A stretch of 64,000 nt of DNA from Leyella stercorea (GCF_019052365.1 NZ_JAHQUY010000005.1:1-64000), one strand, 5' to 3'. Counted from the first letter of the stretch, positions 35,790 to 46,626 are shown. Numbers and translations are program-made. The notes: generated from the letters alone by a model not told the origin.

Positions 35790-35849
35790 GTATATGTATA
35801 TATTATAATATGTATAGTGTGTAGAGGGCGCGCCAGCACCCTCCGACGA

Positions 35850-37274
35850 TTAGTGCTTGTTAACGGTGCTGAGCACATCCTTGTTCACTACGACCGTGTA
35901 GCGCTTGCGCAGAGCTTCAATCCACGCCTTCTCGAGCTGCTCCTGATAGTCGGCAACAACCAGTTCGCGCACGTCGTTGTATGTCTTCGGAGCCTTCAGC
36001 TTCTCGCCGTATGTAGCCGAGATGGGGAAGTCTTTCACGTCAGCCACAGTAGTGTCCTTAGCAAACACCACCTTGTCAATGAGCGCGTTGTCGCCCTCGC
36101 GGAAGATGCCCTTTACGACCTTGATGCGTATTGTAGAGTCGTTGAACTCCTTGCGCAGACGCTCAGCCCATTTTTCGAACGGAATGTTCTTCAGCGACTT
36201 CTTCACAGCCTCTACGTCGCCATCCTGCTTCACCCAGTAGGCGATGCCCTTGAAGCGCGGCTGTTCCCACTTGTAGCGCTTGCGATTCTTCTTGAAGTAA
36301 GCTGCGAGACCCTTCTCGTCCTTCGCTGCCTTGTCCCACACCGTGCGGTTAGAGATTTCGTAGAGCAACAGTCCGTCGTGATACTCGCGGATGAGGTTCT
36401 TCAGAGCCGGGTCGGCAGCCGCCATCTCGTCGGCGCGACGGTTGAGTATGTCCTCCGGTGTGCACTGCGGAACGGAGTGCTTTGCTATAGAGTCGATGTT
36501 CTGCGAGATGATTCGCTCGCGCAGTCCGCGGCTTTCTATGAAGCGGTGGATGTCGGCGCGAACCGTATCGTAGGGGAAGAAGTTCTGCTTTGCTTCGACC
36601 TTAATGATGTGATAGCCGAACGGTGAGAGGATCGGCTTTGATATCTCGCCCGGCTTCATTGCGAAGATGGCGTCCTCAAACTCCTTCACCATATATCCGC
36701 GCTGCACCCAAGAGAGGTCGCCGCCGCGGCGTGCCGAACCCTTGTCGTCTGAGCAGCGCTGTGCAAGCTCAGCGAAATCGGCACCCTTGATGAGTGCGTT
36801 GTATATTGAGTCGGCACGTACGAGTGCTGAGTCGCTCTGTGCCTTTGTTGCGTTCTGCTTCAGTGAGACGAGTATGTGGCGCGGGCGAACCAGTCCGCCG
36901 TTCCCGTCGATGCGTTTGCGTGTGTCTTCGTAGATGGTGCGTGCCTCGCGCTCTACGTCGTTGTCGTTGATGAAAGAAGGGCGTATCTGCTGGTCGCGGT
37001 ACATGCGGAACTCGTCGCGGAAAGCCTTTGTGGTGTCGATGCCAGCCTCTTCAGCTGCCATCACCTTCAGTTTGTAGTTCACAAACAGGTCGATATATTC
37101 GTCCACGCTCTTCTTGTCGACAACGGTTTCAGAGTTGTTTTTGTTGTACGAGTATTCGAACTCCGAGCGCGGCACAGCCTTTCCGTTTATAGTCATGATA
37201 GTTGGGTCGGCTGTCTGTGCCGATGCTGTGGTTGCTGCCACGAGCAGTGCTACCAACAATGATTTTACCTTCAT
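35850..37274 (-). CDS. periplasmic parvulin-type peptidyl-prolyl isomerase
   Basis: A 474-residue secreted protein starting MKVKSLLVALLVAATTASAQ (37274). Residues about 20-125 form a SurA-like N-terminal region; a parvulin domain lies at about 125-225 (RPRHILVSLKQNA, RCSDDKGSARRGGDLSWVQRGYMVKEFEDAIF, GYHIIKVEAK). The C-terminal 240 residues have a second, degenerate isomerase-like region. It and the following parvulin gene are typical neighbours of guaB and mutL in this phylum. Confidence 0.88.
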   Translation of the reverse strand: MKVKSLLVALLVAATTASAQTADPTIMTINGKAVPRSEFEYSYNKNNSETVVDKKSVDEYIDLFVNYKLKVMAAEEAGIDTTKAFRDEFRMYRDQQIRPSFINDNDVEREARTIYEDTRKRIDGNGGLVRPRHILVSLKQNATKAQSDSALVRADSIYNALIKGADFAELAQRCSDDKGSARRGGDLSWVQRGYMVKEFEDAIFAMKPGEISKPILSPFGYHIIKVEAKQNFFPYDTVRADIHRFIESRGLRERIISQNIDSIAKHSVPQCTPEDILNRRADEMAAADPALKNLIREYHDGLLLYEISNRTVWDKAAKDEKGLAAYFKKNRKRYKWEQPRFKGIAYWVKQDGDVEAVKKSLKNIPFEKWAERLRKEFNDSTIRIKVVKGIFREGDNALIDKVVFAKDTTVADVKDFPISATYGEKLKAPKTYNDVRELVVADYQEQLEKAWIEALRKRYTVVVNKDVLSTVNKH

Positions 37275-37344
37275 TTTTTCTTTTGGTGTTTGTTTATTGG
37301 GGCTTTCTCCCCACGTTTCTTGTATATTTGAATTGGCTTGAAAA

Positions 37345-37403
37345 CCCAATAACTACACGGCTGGAGATGCTTTCGCACCTCAAGCCGTGTGGTTGTTGGG
37401 CTT
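37345..37403 (-). terminator. guaB terminator
   Basis: CCCAATAACTACACGGCT pairs with AGCCGTGTGGTTGTTGGG (two mismatches), with T's following on the minus strand. It separates guaB from the parvulin genes. Confidence 0.8.
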
Positions 37404-37424
37404 TCTTTCAGTGTTCAATATTTA

Positions 37425-38960
<1,536 letters not shown>

Positions 38961-39039
38961 TTAAACACGATTTATTTTCTGCGTTAATGCTAATTAACGG
39001 AATTTGAGCGGAGTTGTGTTGGTTAGGGGTGTGGTTAGT

Positions 39040-39182
39040 TAGGGGGTGCAGTTGTCTCAACTGCACCAACCGAATTGAAATACTATCAAATATATTTGGT
39101 GCAGTTGAGACAACTGCACCCCCTAAAAGCACCCCCTGAAAGCACCTCCTGAAAGCACCTCCTGAAAGCACCCCCCTAACAG
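39040..39182. repeat. family B hairpin repeats between recQ and guaB
   Basis: Two copies in opposite orientation (GGTGCAGTTGTCTCAACTGCACC around 39046-39070 and its GAGACAACTG form around 39099-39124), then four degenerate TGAAAGCACC(T/C)CC units up to the recQ stop. The two palindromes can also pair with each other into one long hairpin. Confidence 0.88.
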
Positions 39183-39184
39183 TG

Positions 39185-41356
39185 TTAGTTGGCTTGTTCT
39201 GAAAGGAACTTGATGCGCACGAGGCGTATTTCGTTTTCTTCGTAGTCGCCGAGTTCGTCGAGTGCGGTGTCGATATCGTCGGTGTCCGATTCGCGGAAGT
39301 ACTCGTAGATATCGTCAATCTGGTCTTCGTCCATCACGTCTTCGAGGAAGTAGTCGATGTTGAGTTTTGTTCCGCTGTAGACGATGGCATCGAGGTCGTT
39401 GAGAAGGTCCTCGAAGTCGAGTCCGAGTGCCGAGGCGATGTCGTCGAGCGGCATGCGACGGTCGAGATACTGTATTATCTTCACCTTCTTCATAGAGTCC
39501 TTCGCCACGGTGCGTACGAACAACTCCTCGGGGCGTTCTATCTCGTTGTCCTTGCAGTACTGGCTGATAAGCTCGCAGAACGGCTTGCCGTAGCGGTTCG
39601 CCTTGCCTACGCCGATGCCCTGAATGTTGCGCAGTTCCTCAATCTTCACGGGGTACATCGTAGCCATCTGTTCGAGCGACACGTCCTGGAATATGACGTA
39701 TGCCGGCAGGTTCTGCTTGCGTGCCGTTTTCTTTCTGAGGTCAACGAGCATGTTGTAGAGCGTAGGGTCGAGCGCCGAAGCTGTTGCCTCGCCGCCTTCG
39801 TCCTCTGTGTCGGAGAAGTCGGTGTCCTCTACGTATGTGAATGGCGTAGGGTTCTTCACGTAGCTCTTGCCCGCCGCCGTCACCTTCAGCAGTCCGTAGC
39901 TCTCTATGTCCTTATGAATGTAGCCCGCAATCATTCCCTGACGAATTACGGGGTTCCATATCTTCGCCGGCATGTCCTCGCCAGCACCGAAGTCTTCGAG
40001 CTGCTCGTGGTGATGGCTCACGATGTCGTCGGTTGCGCGTCCCTTCACGAAGTCGACGATATAGTCCTGTCGGAACGCCTCCTTCACGGCGATGATAGCC
40101 TTCAGCACTATCAGCAGCGCCTCCTTGCCGTCGCGCTGCACCTTCGGATGCAGACAGTTGTCGCAGTTGCCGCAATTCTCGTGCGGATAATCCTCGCCGA
40201 AGTAGTGCAGCAGCACCTTGCGTCTGCACACCGATGTCTCGGCGTATGCGGCAGTCTCCTGCAGCAGCTGCTTGCCTATGTCCTGCTCAGCCACGGGCTT
40301 GCCCTCCATGAACTTCTCCAGCTTCTGCAAGTCTTTGTAAGCATAGAATGCTATGCATATACCCTCGCCGCCGTCGCGTCCTGCGCGACCCGTTTCCTGA
40401 TAATATCCCTCAAGACTCTTCGGTATGTCGTAGTGTATGACGAAGCGCACATCGGGTTTGTCGATGCCCATGCCGAAGGCTATGGTAGCCACGATGACGT
40501 CGATGCGCTCCATGAGGAAGTCGTCCTGCGTCTGCGAGCGTGTAGCCGAGTCGAGGCCGGCGTGATAAGCCGCCGCCTTTATGTCGTTGGCTTTCAGCAC
40601 GGCAGCCAGTTCCTCCACCTTCTTGCGCGAGATGCAGTAGATGATGCCGCTCTTGCCAGGGTGTTGTTTGATGAATTTAATAATCTGCTTGTCGATGTCG
40701 TTCGTCTTCTGTCTCACCTCATAATAAAGGTTAGCGCGGTTGAACGAGCTCTTGAATTCCTTCGCGTCGGCTATGCCCAGACTCTTCTTTATGTCCATGC
40801 GCACCTTGTCGGTGGCTGTAGCCGTGAGCGCTATGACCGGAGCTGCGCCAATCTTGTTTATCGTAGGGCGTATGTTGCGGTATTCGGGGCGGAAGTCGTG
40901 ACCCCACTCCGATATACAGTGCGCCTCGTCGATGGCGTAGAACGAAATCTTGAACGAACGGAAGAACTCCAGGTTGTCCTCTTTGTTGAGCGACTCCGGC
41001 GCCACATAAAGCAGTTTTGTGCGGCCCTCGTGCACATCCTTGTACACCTGATTGATGGCAGCGCGGTTGAGCGACGAGTTCAGATAGTGAGCCACGCCGG
41101 TTTCCTCGCTGAGTCCGTTCACTACATCCACTTGGTTCTTCATCAGTGCGATGAGCGGCGACACCACGATTGCCGTGCCTTCCATGATGAGCGACGGCAG
41201 CTGGTAGCACAAGCTCTTGCCTCCGCCTGTAGGCATGAGCACGAATGTGTCATTGCCTTCAAGCAGATTGCGTATTATTGCTTCTTGGTCGCCCTTGAAC
41301 GAGTCGAACCCGAAGTGGTGTTTCAGTTGTTCGTTGAGGTTGATTGTCCCAGTCAT
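39185..41356 (-). CDS. recQ: ATP-dependent DNA helicase RecQ
   Basis: A 723-residue RecQ helicase for recombination and fork repair. Walker A is MPTGGGKS (about 41-48), motif II is DEAH, followed by motif VI QETGRAGRDG, the zinc-binding cysteines CRRKV...CGNCDNC (about 375-400), an RQC winged helix, and an HRDC domain (about 530-605). A C-terminal acidic extension of about 100 residues (to LSEQAN) goes beyond E. coli RecQ but is normal in Bacteroidota. It is 35 bases downstream of clpX. Confidence 0.95.
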   Translation of the reverse strand: MTGTINLNEQLKHHFGFDSFKGDQEAIIRNLLEGNDTFVLMPTGGGKSLCYQLPSLIMEGTAIVVSPLIALMKNQVDVVNGLSEETGVAHYLNSSLNRAAINQVYKDVHEGRTKLLYVAPESLNKEDNLEFFRSFKISFYAIDEAHCISEWGHDFRPEYRNIRPTINKIGAAPVIALTATATDKVRMDIKKSLGIADAKEFKSSFNRANLYYEVRQKTNDIDKQIIKFIKQHPGKSGIIYCISRKKVEELAAVLKANDIKAAAYHAGLDSATRSQTQDDFLMERIDVIVATIAFGMGIDKPDVRFVIHYDIPKSLEGYYQETGRAGRDGGEGICIAFYAYKDLQKLEKFMEGKPVAEQDIGKQLLQETAAYAETSVCRRKVLLHYFGEDYPHENCGNCDNCLHPKVQRDGKEALLIVLKAIIAVKEAFRQDYIVDFVKGRATDDIVSHHHEQLEDFGAGEDMPAKIWNPVIRQGMIAGYIHKDIESYGLLKVTAAGKSYVKNPTPFTYVEDTDFSDTEDEGGEATASALDPTLYNMLVDLRKKTARKQNLPAYVIFQDVSLEQMATMYPVKIEELRNIQGIGVGKANRYGKPFCELISQYCKDNEIERPEELFVRTVAKDSMKKVKIIQYLDRRMPLDDIASALGLDFEDLLNDLDAIVYSGTKLNIDYFLEDVMDEDQIDDIYEYFRESDTDDIDTALDELGDYEENEIRLVRIKFLSEQAN

Positions 41357-41391
41357 AGTAAAAAGATTTGTCTAAGTGTATCTCGAAGCCA

Positions 41392-42627
41392 CTACTGGAG
41401 ATTTGCCTTCTCCAGCTGTGCCTTTGCGTACTCCAGTGTTACGGTGAAGCTGTCGATGTTCTTGGTCGGAGCCTCGAACATAGCGTCCATCACGATCGAC
41501 TCTACGATAGAGCGCAGTCCGCGTGCGCCGAGCTTGTACTCCACAGCCTTGTCTACGATGAAGTCGTATGTCTCGGGTGCGAACTCGAGCTTGATGCCGT
41601 CCATCTCGAAGAGCTTTGTGTACTGCTTTATGATAGAGTTCTTCGGCTCTACGAGGATGCGTCGCAGCGCTTCGCGGTCGAGCGGGTTGAGGTAGGTGAG
41701 CACCGGCAGACGGCCGATAATCTCGGGTATCAAGCCGAACGACTTCAAGTCCTGCGGCAGGATGTACTTCATGAGGTTGCCCTTGTCGATGTTGCGCACG
41801 TTCTGCACCGAGTTGAATCCCACCACGTGGGTGTTCAGACGCTGTGCAATCTTGCGCTCGATGCCGTCGAACGCACCGCCGCAGATGAAGAGTATGTTGC
41901 GTGTGTCGACGTGTATATAGTCCTGGTCGGGGTGCTTGCGTCCGCCCTTTGGCGGCACGTTCACCATTGTTCCCTCGAGCAGCTTGAGCAGACCCTGCTG
42001 CACACCCTCGCCGCTCACGTCGCGCGTGATGCTTGGGTTGTCGGCCTTGCGCGCAATCTTGTCAATCTCGTCGATGAAGACGATGCCGCGCTGCGCCGCC
42101 TCCACGTTGTAGTCGGCTACCTGCAGCAGGCGCGAGAGAATGCTCTCCACGTCCTCGCCCACGTATCCCGCCTCTGTGAACACCGTTGCGTCTACGATGG
42201 TGAACGGCACCTTCAGCAGTTTTGCTATGGTGCGTGCGAGCAGCGTCTTGCCCGTACCGGTCGAGCCGACCATGATGATGTTGCTCTTCTCTATCTCCAC
42301 GCCGTCGTCCTCTGCACCTTCCGCGTGCTGCTGCAGACGCTTGTAGTGGTTGTATACGGCTACCGACAGATACTTCTTCGCATCGTCCTGACCGATGATA
42401 TACTCGTCGAGATATTCCTTTATCTCTGTTGGTTTCGGCACGTCGTTGAGCGACACGTCGAATGCGCCCGAGTTCTTGCGCGTTCCCTCCGGTCCGAAGC
42501 CCGCTTCGAGCACAATCTGATAGGCCTGCTGCGCACACGAGTCGCAGATGAAGCCGTTCAGTCCGGTGATGAGGAAGTTTACGTCCTTCTCGCTTCTTCC
42601 GCAGAAGCTACATACTTTCTTTGGCAT
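41392..42627 (-). CDS. clpX: ClpX, ATPase subunit of ClpXP
   Basis: A 411-residue AAA+ unfoldase that feeds substrates to ClpP. The zinc-binding domain has C6, C9, C28 and C31. Walker A is GSTGTGKT (121-128), Walker B is VFIDEIDK, and the sensor-2 and ClpP-binding region are present. It lies 21 bases downstream of clpP, the usual order. Confidence 0.97.
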   Translation of the reverse strand: MPKKVCSFCGRSEKDVNFLITGLNGFICDSCAQQAYQIVLEAGFGPEGTRKNSGAFDVSLNDVPKPTEIKEYLDEYIIGQDDAKKYLSVAVYNHYKRLQQHAEGAEDDGVEIEKSNIIMVGSTGTGKTLLARTIAKLLKVPFTIVDATVFTEAGYVGEDVESILSRLLQVADYNVEAAQRGIVFIDEIDKIARKADNPSITRDVSGEGVQQGLLKLLEGTMVNVPPKGGRKHPDQDYIHVDTRNILFICGGAFDGIERKIAQRLNTHVVGFNSVQNVRNIDKGNLMKYILPQDLKSFGLIPEIIGRLPVLTYLNPLDREALRRILVEPKNSIIKQYTKLFEMDGIKLEFAPETYDFIVDKAVEYKLGARGLRSIVESIVMDAMFEAPTKNIDSFTVTLEYAKAQLEKANLQ

Positions 42628-42648
42628 TTTTCTTCTTTTCTCTTCTCT

Positions 42649-43314
42649 TTACTTCTTGCGTATCATTACTTGGTCGATCATTCCGTACTCCTTAGCCTCC
42701 TCGGCTGTCATCCAGTAGTTGCGGTCGGAGTCTGCCCACACCTTGTCGAACGGTGTGTGCGAGTGTTCGGAGATGATGGTGTAGAGTTCTTTCTTGAACT
42801 TCTGTATCTCGCGTGCTTCGATCTCGATGTCCGAAGCCTGACCCTGCACGCCGCCGAGCGGCTGGTGAATCATCACGCGGCTATGCTTCAGCGCCGAGCG
42901 CTTGCCTTCCTGACCTGCCACGAGCAGCACCGCAGCCATCGAAGCCGCCATGCCCGTACACATCGTAGCCACGTCGGAGGTGATGAACTGCATGGTGTCG
43001 TAGATGCCGAGACCTGCTGTCACGCTACCGCCGGGAGAGTTGATGTATATAGAGATGTCCTTGCCCGGGTCTACAGAGTCGAGGTAGAGCAGCTGCGCCG
43101 AGAGCGTGTTGGCTGTATAGTCGTTGATTTCGGTGCCGAGGAAGATGATGCGGTCCATCATCAAGCGCGAGAACACGTCCATCTGTGTCACGTTGAGCTG
43201 GCGCTCCTCAAGGATATACGGGTTGAGGTACTGCGCCTGAGCCTTCATCACGTCGTCGAGCATCATGCCGTTAATGCCGAGTCTACTTGTTGCGAATTTT
43301 CTAAAATCGTTCAT
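42649..43314 (-). CDS. clpP: ClpP protease subunit
   Basis: A 221-residue serine protease subunit. The catalytic triad is S125 in CTGMAASMAA, H150 in MIHQPLGG, and D197 in the DSDRNYWM region. The N-terminal extension of about 27 residues is longer than the E. coli propeptide. A -7 box (minus TATCTTTG, 43438-43445) lies about 125 bases upstream and would start the clpP-clpX-recQ transcript. Confidence 0.97.
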   Translation of the reverse strand: MNDFRKFATSRLGINGMMLDDVMKAQAQYLNPYILEERQLNVTQMDVFSRLMMDRIIFLGTEINDYTANTLSAQLLYLDSVDPGKDISIYINSPGGSVTAGLGIYDTMQFITSDVATMCTGMAASMAAVLLVAGQEGKRSALKHSRVMIHQPLGGVQGQASDIEIEAREIQKFKKELYTIISEHSHTPFDKVWADSDRNYWMTAEEAKEYGMIDQVMIRKK

Positions 43315-43437
43315 ATCTGTAAGTTTCGTTTTTTCTGAAGTTCTCTTCTGCTTCCAGTTCGTATACGCCGGCTTGCGCCAGCCGTATCTTATATATAATA
43401 ATGTGTAGTTTTATATGTATGATATCGAAGCAGATAC

Positions 43438-43445
43438 AAAGATAC
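43438..43445 (-). promoter_or_regulatory. -7 box of clpP
   Basis: Minus strand TATCTTTG. It is back to back with the plus-strand TAGCTTTG at 43491-43498. Confidence 0.5.
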
Positions 43446-43490
43446 AAAAATGTATCGAACAGGGCGAATATTCTGAAGAAAAAATTTTGT

Positions 43491-43498
43491 AGCTTTGC
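43491..43498 (+). promoter_or_regulatory. -7 box of the DUF6249-sigma operon
   Basis: TAGCTTTG, 60 bases upstream of the first gene of the sigma module. Confidence 0.5.
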
Positions 43499-43557
43499 AA
43501 CTTATCGCTTTCATTATCAGTCAAACATACAGAAACAACTAAAAAATACGAACAGAT

Positions 43558-44238
43558 ATGAAAAAGACAATCTTTTTAATGGCAATGCTGCTGGCGCTCA
43601 GCGCAGCGGCTCCTATGGCTTCCGCCGCACCGCAGTCTCACCGCAATCGCCCGCACACACAGATGGTGGACAAGAAGGATAAGGACGCTGCCGACGAGGA
43701 GAAGGGCATCGTGGCTTACTCGGATACTGTAACTGCCGACACGGCGTCTGCCGCTAACGGCGGAGCCACGTTCGACAACGATGCCCCAGTCAGTCGCGAC
43801 GAACTGCTCTCGTTCTACAACAGTTTGCCAGGATGGATCGTAAAGCTCTTCCTTATAGTGTGCGTTTTCGTGCCGATGCTGCTGTGCTTCCTTGCGCCTA
43901 TCATTGTCGTTCTGCTCGTCATACGCTACTTCATGCGCCGCCACAAAGACCGCGTGCGACTGACTGAGATGGCTATGGAGAAGGGCGAACCATTCTCCGA
44001 CGAACTGAAACCGCTCAGCAAGAAGTCGCCCGAGTATATGTGGCGCCGCGGAGTGCGCAACACGTCGATTGGTGCCGGACTCATGATTCTCTTCTGGTTC
44101 TTCGGTATGCAGTCGCTCATGGGCATAGGCGCTCTTGTGGCGTGCATCGGACTCGGACAGATGTTCATGGTGAAGTACAACTACGACAGTAAGATGCCGT
44201 GGCAGAAGCGCGACGACGAGGACGAAACCGACCATTGA
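43558..44238 (+). CDS. DUF6249-type membrane protein of the sigma module
   Basis: A 226-residue protein with a signal peptide (ends ASA), a hydrophilic region, then two to three membrane segments: about 95-125 (LPGWIVKLFLIVCVFVPML and on), and about 173-205. Between them lies a conserved HKDRVRLTEMAMEKGE motif, and SPEYMWRRGVRNTSIGAGLM before the last helices, the pattern of DUF6249 proteins. These usually lie next to an ECF sigma factor in Bacteroidota, as here (26 bases downstream). Role unknown; a membrane sensor or anti-sigma partner is plausible. Confidence 0.72.
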   Translation: MKKTIFLMAMLLALSAAAPMASAAPQSHRNRPHTQMVDKKDKDAADEEKGIVAYSDTVTADTASAANGGATFDNDAPVSRDELLSFYNSLPGWIVKLFLIVCVFVPMLLCFLAPIIVVLLVIRYFMRRHKDRVRLTEMAMEKGEPFSDELKPLSKKSPEYMWRRGVRNTSIGAGLMILFWFFGMQSLMGIGALVACIGLGQMFMVKYNYDSKMPWQKRDDEDETDH

Positions 44239-44264
44239 CCCTATTCTTTTAAAGACAGAACGAA

Positions 44265-44798
44265 ATGAAGGATACTAACGACGATCTCTCTCTTATACAG
44301 CAGGTGGCTGAGCTTCACGACAAGACGGCTTTCGACCGTCTTGTCAGGAAGTATCAGTCGCCTATAAGGCGCTTCTTCCTCCACCAGACGCTGGGAGACG
44401 CGCAGCTGAGCGACGACCTCGCGCAGGACACCTTCATAAGGGCTTATACCAGCATCGGGACGTTTCGCGGCTCGGCGGCGTTCTCCACATGGCTCTTCCG
44501 CATAGCCTACAACGTGTTCTACGACTATCGGCGCCGGCTGCGCCCGTCTGCCGACGACCTCGACGCAGCGCGCCCCGCTGCAGCCGGTGCCGACCGGTCG
44601 CTCGGGATGGATGTCTACGGTGCTCTCGCCCGTCTGCCCGACGCCGAGCGCACATGCGTCACGCTGCAGCTCGTCGACGGCTATCCCATCGAACGCATCG
44701 CCGCAATAACGGGCATGGCGGAGGGCACGGTGAAGTCGCATCTCTTCCGCGGAAAGCAGAAACTTACCGCATTCCTGCGGCAGAACGGCTATTCTTAA
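44265..44798 (+). CDS. ECF-type RNA polymerase sigma factor
   Basis: A 177-residue sigma-70-family factor of ECF type. Region 2 is at about 20-90 (AFDRLVRKYQSPIRRFFL, DDLAQDTFIRAY, FSTWLFRIAYNVFYDYRRR), followed by an Ala/Asp-rich linker, then region 4 at about 115-172 (LPDAERTCVTLQLVDGYPIERIAAITGMAEGTVKSHLFRGK). Being between two membrane-protein genes in one operon suggests membrane control. Its target promoters cannot be predicted here. Confidence 0.88.
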   Translation: MKDTNDDLSLIQQVAELHDKTAFDRLVRKYQSPIRRFFLHQTLGDAQLSDDLAQDTFIRAYTSIGTFRGSAAFSTWLFRIAYNVFYDYRRRLRPSADDLDAARPAAAGADRSLGMDVYGALARLPDAERTCVTLQLVDGYPIERIAAITGMAEGTVKSHLFRGKQKLTAFLRQNGYS

Positions 44799-44850
44799 GA
44801 CCCTAAATGTAGGTGGAAAATAAAAGACAACGTAAAAATTCAATCATGCT

Positions 44851-45300
44851 ATGACTGATGTAAAGAATAAAACAAGTTATGACGAGACTGTCGATGAGGC
44901 GCTTCTTCAGCGGTTCTTCGCCGACAGCGCTCGCATGGATATCGCCGACGACGGATTCACCGACCGCCTCATGCGCCGTCTGCCCGAGGAAGTGGACACC
45001 CGCTGCTACCGTCTCTACCGCTTGTGGACGGCAGCGATGGTAGCGGTCTGCGTTGCCGTCTTCTTCTTCGTCAACGGCTTCCAGCTGCTCAAGCTGCGCG
45101 TGTGCAGAGCTGTCGGCGGTTTCCTCGGCGACGTGGTTCACGCCGTACAGGATAGGGTGGCATCGTTCTCGCTGCCCGCTTCCGTCTCCTTCCCCCCATC
45201 CGCCGACTGGACAACGCTGCTTCATGTTCCGCTCATGATAGCGATAGCGCTTGTCGTGCTCGGCTCGCTTGTGCTGTACGACATCAACGAATCGGTCTGA
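44851..45300 (+). CDS. small membrane protein, candidate anti-sigma partner
   Basis: A 149-residue protein with a cytosolic N-terminal half (about 1-52, including ADDGFTDRLMRRLP) and two membrane helices (about 54-75 and 124-143). The N-terminal part resembles the helical sigma-binding region found in DUF5056-type proteins encoded right after ECF sigma genes. Anti-sigma activity is inferred from this position and layout, not shown. Confidence 0.65.
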   Translation: MTDVKNKTSYDETVDEALLQRFFADSARMDIADDGFTDRLMRRLPEEVDTRCYRLYRLWTAAMVAVCVAVFFFVNGFQLLKLRVCRAVGGFLGDVVHAVQDRVASFSLPASVSFPPSADWTTLLHVPLMIAIALVVLGSLVLYDINESV

Positions 45301-45334
45301 TACACAAGCCGCCTCGTCCTTCTGCTCACGAAAT

Positions 45335-45408
45335 GTCATCGTGTAGCGTACGGAATCCGATCGGGCGGCGAACGGAAACCGATCGGACGGCGTTCGGAGT
45401 ACGATGAT
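45335..45408. repeat. family A repeat (2 units, minus orientation)
   Basis: Two 22-bp units bounded by GTCATCGT (45335-45342) and ACGATGAT (45401-45408), which are 7/8 complementary. This copy shows the element boundary most clearly. Confidence 0.85.
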
Positions 45409-45420
45409 TGGAGTACACAA

Positions 45421-45517
45421 TAGTAGCGGAGGTAAAAGCCTCCGCAGCACCAAGTCTGACACTAATAATAATGGTTAGCATCGCTGGTTGCTGCGGAGGC
45501 TTTTACCTCCGCTACTA
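45421..45517. repeat. family E paired inverted repeat, 29-bp arms
   Basis: Perfect 29-bp arms at 45421-45449 and 45489-45517 with a 39-base spacer. The internal bases (TAAAAG) differ from those of the 6968 pair (TCTCCGG) but change in both arms together. It lies between two convergent genes, as does the other pair. Confidence 0.9.
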
Positions 45518-45527
45518 ATATGGCTGT

Positions 45528-46319
45528 TTAGAAAACGAATGTGCTGAATCGCTTGGTGTTCGCTTCCTTCTGCTTCAGCTCCTCCTGCATCCGCTGCATC
45601 GCCATCTTGAAGAAGAAGCGTATGAGATGCTCGTCGGTGGCTTCGGTGCGAATCATGCGCAGAGCGGAGATGTACTCCTGACGGGCTTCCGACGGAATGA
45701 TGAGCAACGGATGCCCCATGCGTAGCAGGATATAATTGCTCACGAGACGACCCGTTCTGCCGTTTCCGTCGCGGAATGGATGCAGATACTCGTAGAAGCC
45801 GTGAAAACGGGCGGCAAGCACCATCGGGTGAGCGGCGGCTGTGGCGATGGCTTGCTCCGTCGTTTCGAGCAGTCGCGGCACTCTGGCTACCAGCTCTTCG
45901 TGGTCGCCGAACACGGTGTCGCCGGCAGCCATGTCGGTTGTCGTGTATTCGCCTGGCGTTGCGTCGGGCGCACGGTAGGCGAGCGTGTGACTTGTTACGC
46001 GACGGTTAATCTCTTTCAACAGCGCCTCGTTGAGCGGATGCTGCACGTTCCGCATCATATACTCAAAAGCCTCGAAGTGGTCGAGCATCTCGAAAGCCTC
46101 GAACAGCGTCTTGCCGGCTGGAATCATGCCCAGGCCCTTCTCCTTCAGTTCGCGCGTGTCGTCAACAGAGAACGAGTTGCCCTCGATGGCGCACGAGTGG
46201 GTGGAGAAGAGCACCTCGTTATACTTGAAGTATTCTTTCCCGTCCATTCTGTCGACGACAAGCGACAGGTACCTGCCCCGCAAGTCGTCGTATTCCTTTA
46301 TTTCCTTTTCGAATGTCAT
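45528..46319 (-). CDS. Fic-family AMPylase-like protein
   Basis: A 263-residue Fic-domain protein. The catalytic loop is HPFRDGNGRTGR (180-191), matching HxFx(D/E)GNGRxxR with H180. A class II N-terminal inhibitory motif, SCAIEGN (42-48, (S/T)xxxE(G/N)), is present with E46. It is expected to transfer AMP from ATP to a protein Ser/Thr/Tyr and to be held off by its own inhibitory helix. I start at MTFEKEIKEYDDL (46319). No antitoxin gene is adjacent, as expected when the inhibitor is fused. Confidence 0.9.
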   Translation of the reverse strand: MTFEKEIKEYDDLRGRYLSLVVDRMDGKEYFKYNEVLFSTHSCAIEGNSFSVDDTRELKEKGLGMIPAGKTLFEAFEMLDHFEAFEYMMRNVQHPLNEALLKEINRRVTSHTLAYRAPDATPGEYTTTDMAAGDTVFGDHEELVARVPRLLETTEQAIATAAAHPMVLAARFHGFYEYLHPFRDGNGRTGRLVSNYILLRMGHPLLIIPSEARQEYISALRMIRTEATDEHLIRFFFKMAMQRMQEELKQKEANTKRFSTFVF

Positions 46320-46362
46320 AGTCGTCCGTTTCAGCTTGCTAAGATACAATTTTTGTGGAAAA

Positions 46363-46449
46363 GCGCCAAGCGCTTGAACAAAAAACATCAAACACTTGAA
46401 CAAAAACGTACGAAACGCTTGAAGAAGAAGCGTACGAAACGCCTAAACA
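46363..46449. repeat. family H 23-bp degenerate tandem repeat (4 units)
   Basis: Four units with core AACGCTTGAACAAAAACGTA between the Fic gene and tRNA-Lys. The last unit merges with the A-run before the tRNA terminator. Confidence 0.7.
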
Positions 46450-46486
46450 AAAAAAGAGGATGCAACCGAAGTTGTATCCTCTTTTT
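46450..46486 (-). terminator. tRNA-Lys terminator
   Basis: On the minus strand AAAAAGAGGATACAAC, a TTCG loop, then GTTGCATCCTCTTTTTTT: a strong hairpin with a stable UUCG tetraloop and T-run. Confidence 0.92.
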
Positions 46487-46489
46487 GCG

Positions 46490-46562
46490 TGACTCGCATG
46501 GGGCTCGAACCCATGACCCCAACATTAAAAGTGTTGTGCTCTACCAACTGAGCTAGCGAGTC
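46490..46562 (-). tRNA. tRNA-Lys (TTT)
   Basis: A 73-base cloverleaf on the minus strand. The acceptor stem is GACTCGC/GCGAGTC with discriminator A, D-arm GCTC..GAGC, anticodon arm CAACA-CTTTTAA-TGTTG with anticodon TTT, and T-arm GTTCGAGC. CCA is not encoded. Confidence 0.96.
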
Positions 46563-46594
46563 TCCGTATTTGCTTTATATTTCAAAAGCGAGTG

Positions 46595-46626
46595 CAAAGT
46601 TAGTGGTTTTTTATAAATTACGCAAA
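46595..46626 (-). promoter_or_regulatory. tRNA-Lys promoter
   Basis: Minus strand TTTG (46623-46626) and TAACTTTG (46595-46602) are 20 bases apart. This is one of the clearest promoters of the window. Confidence 0.75.
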
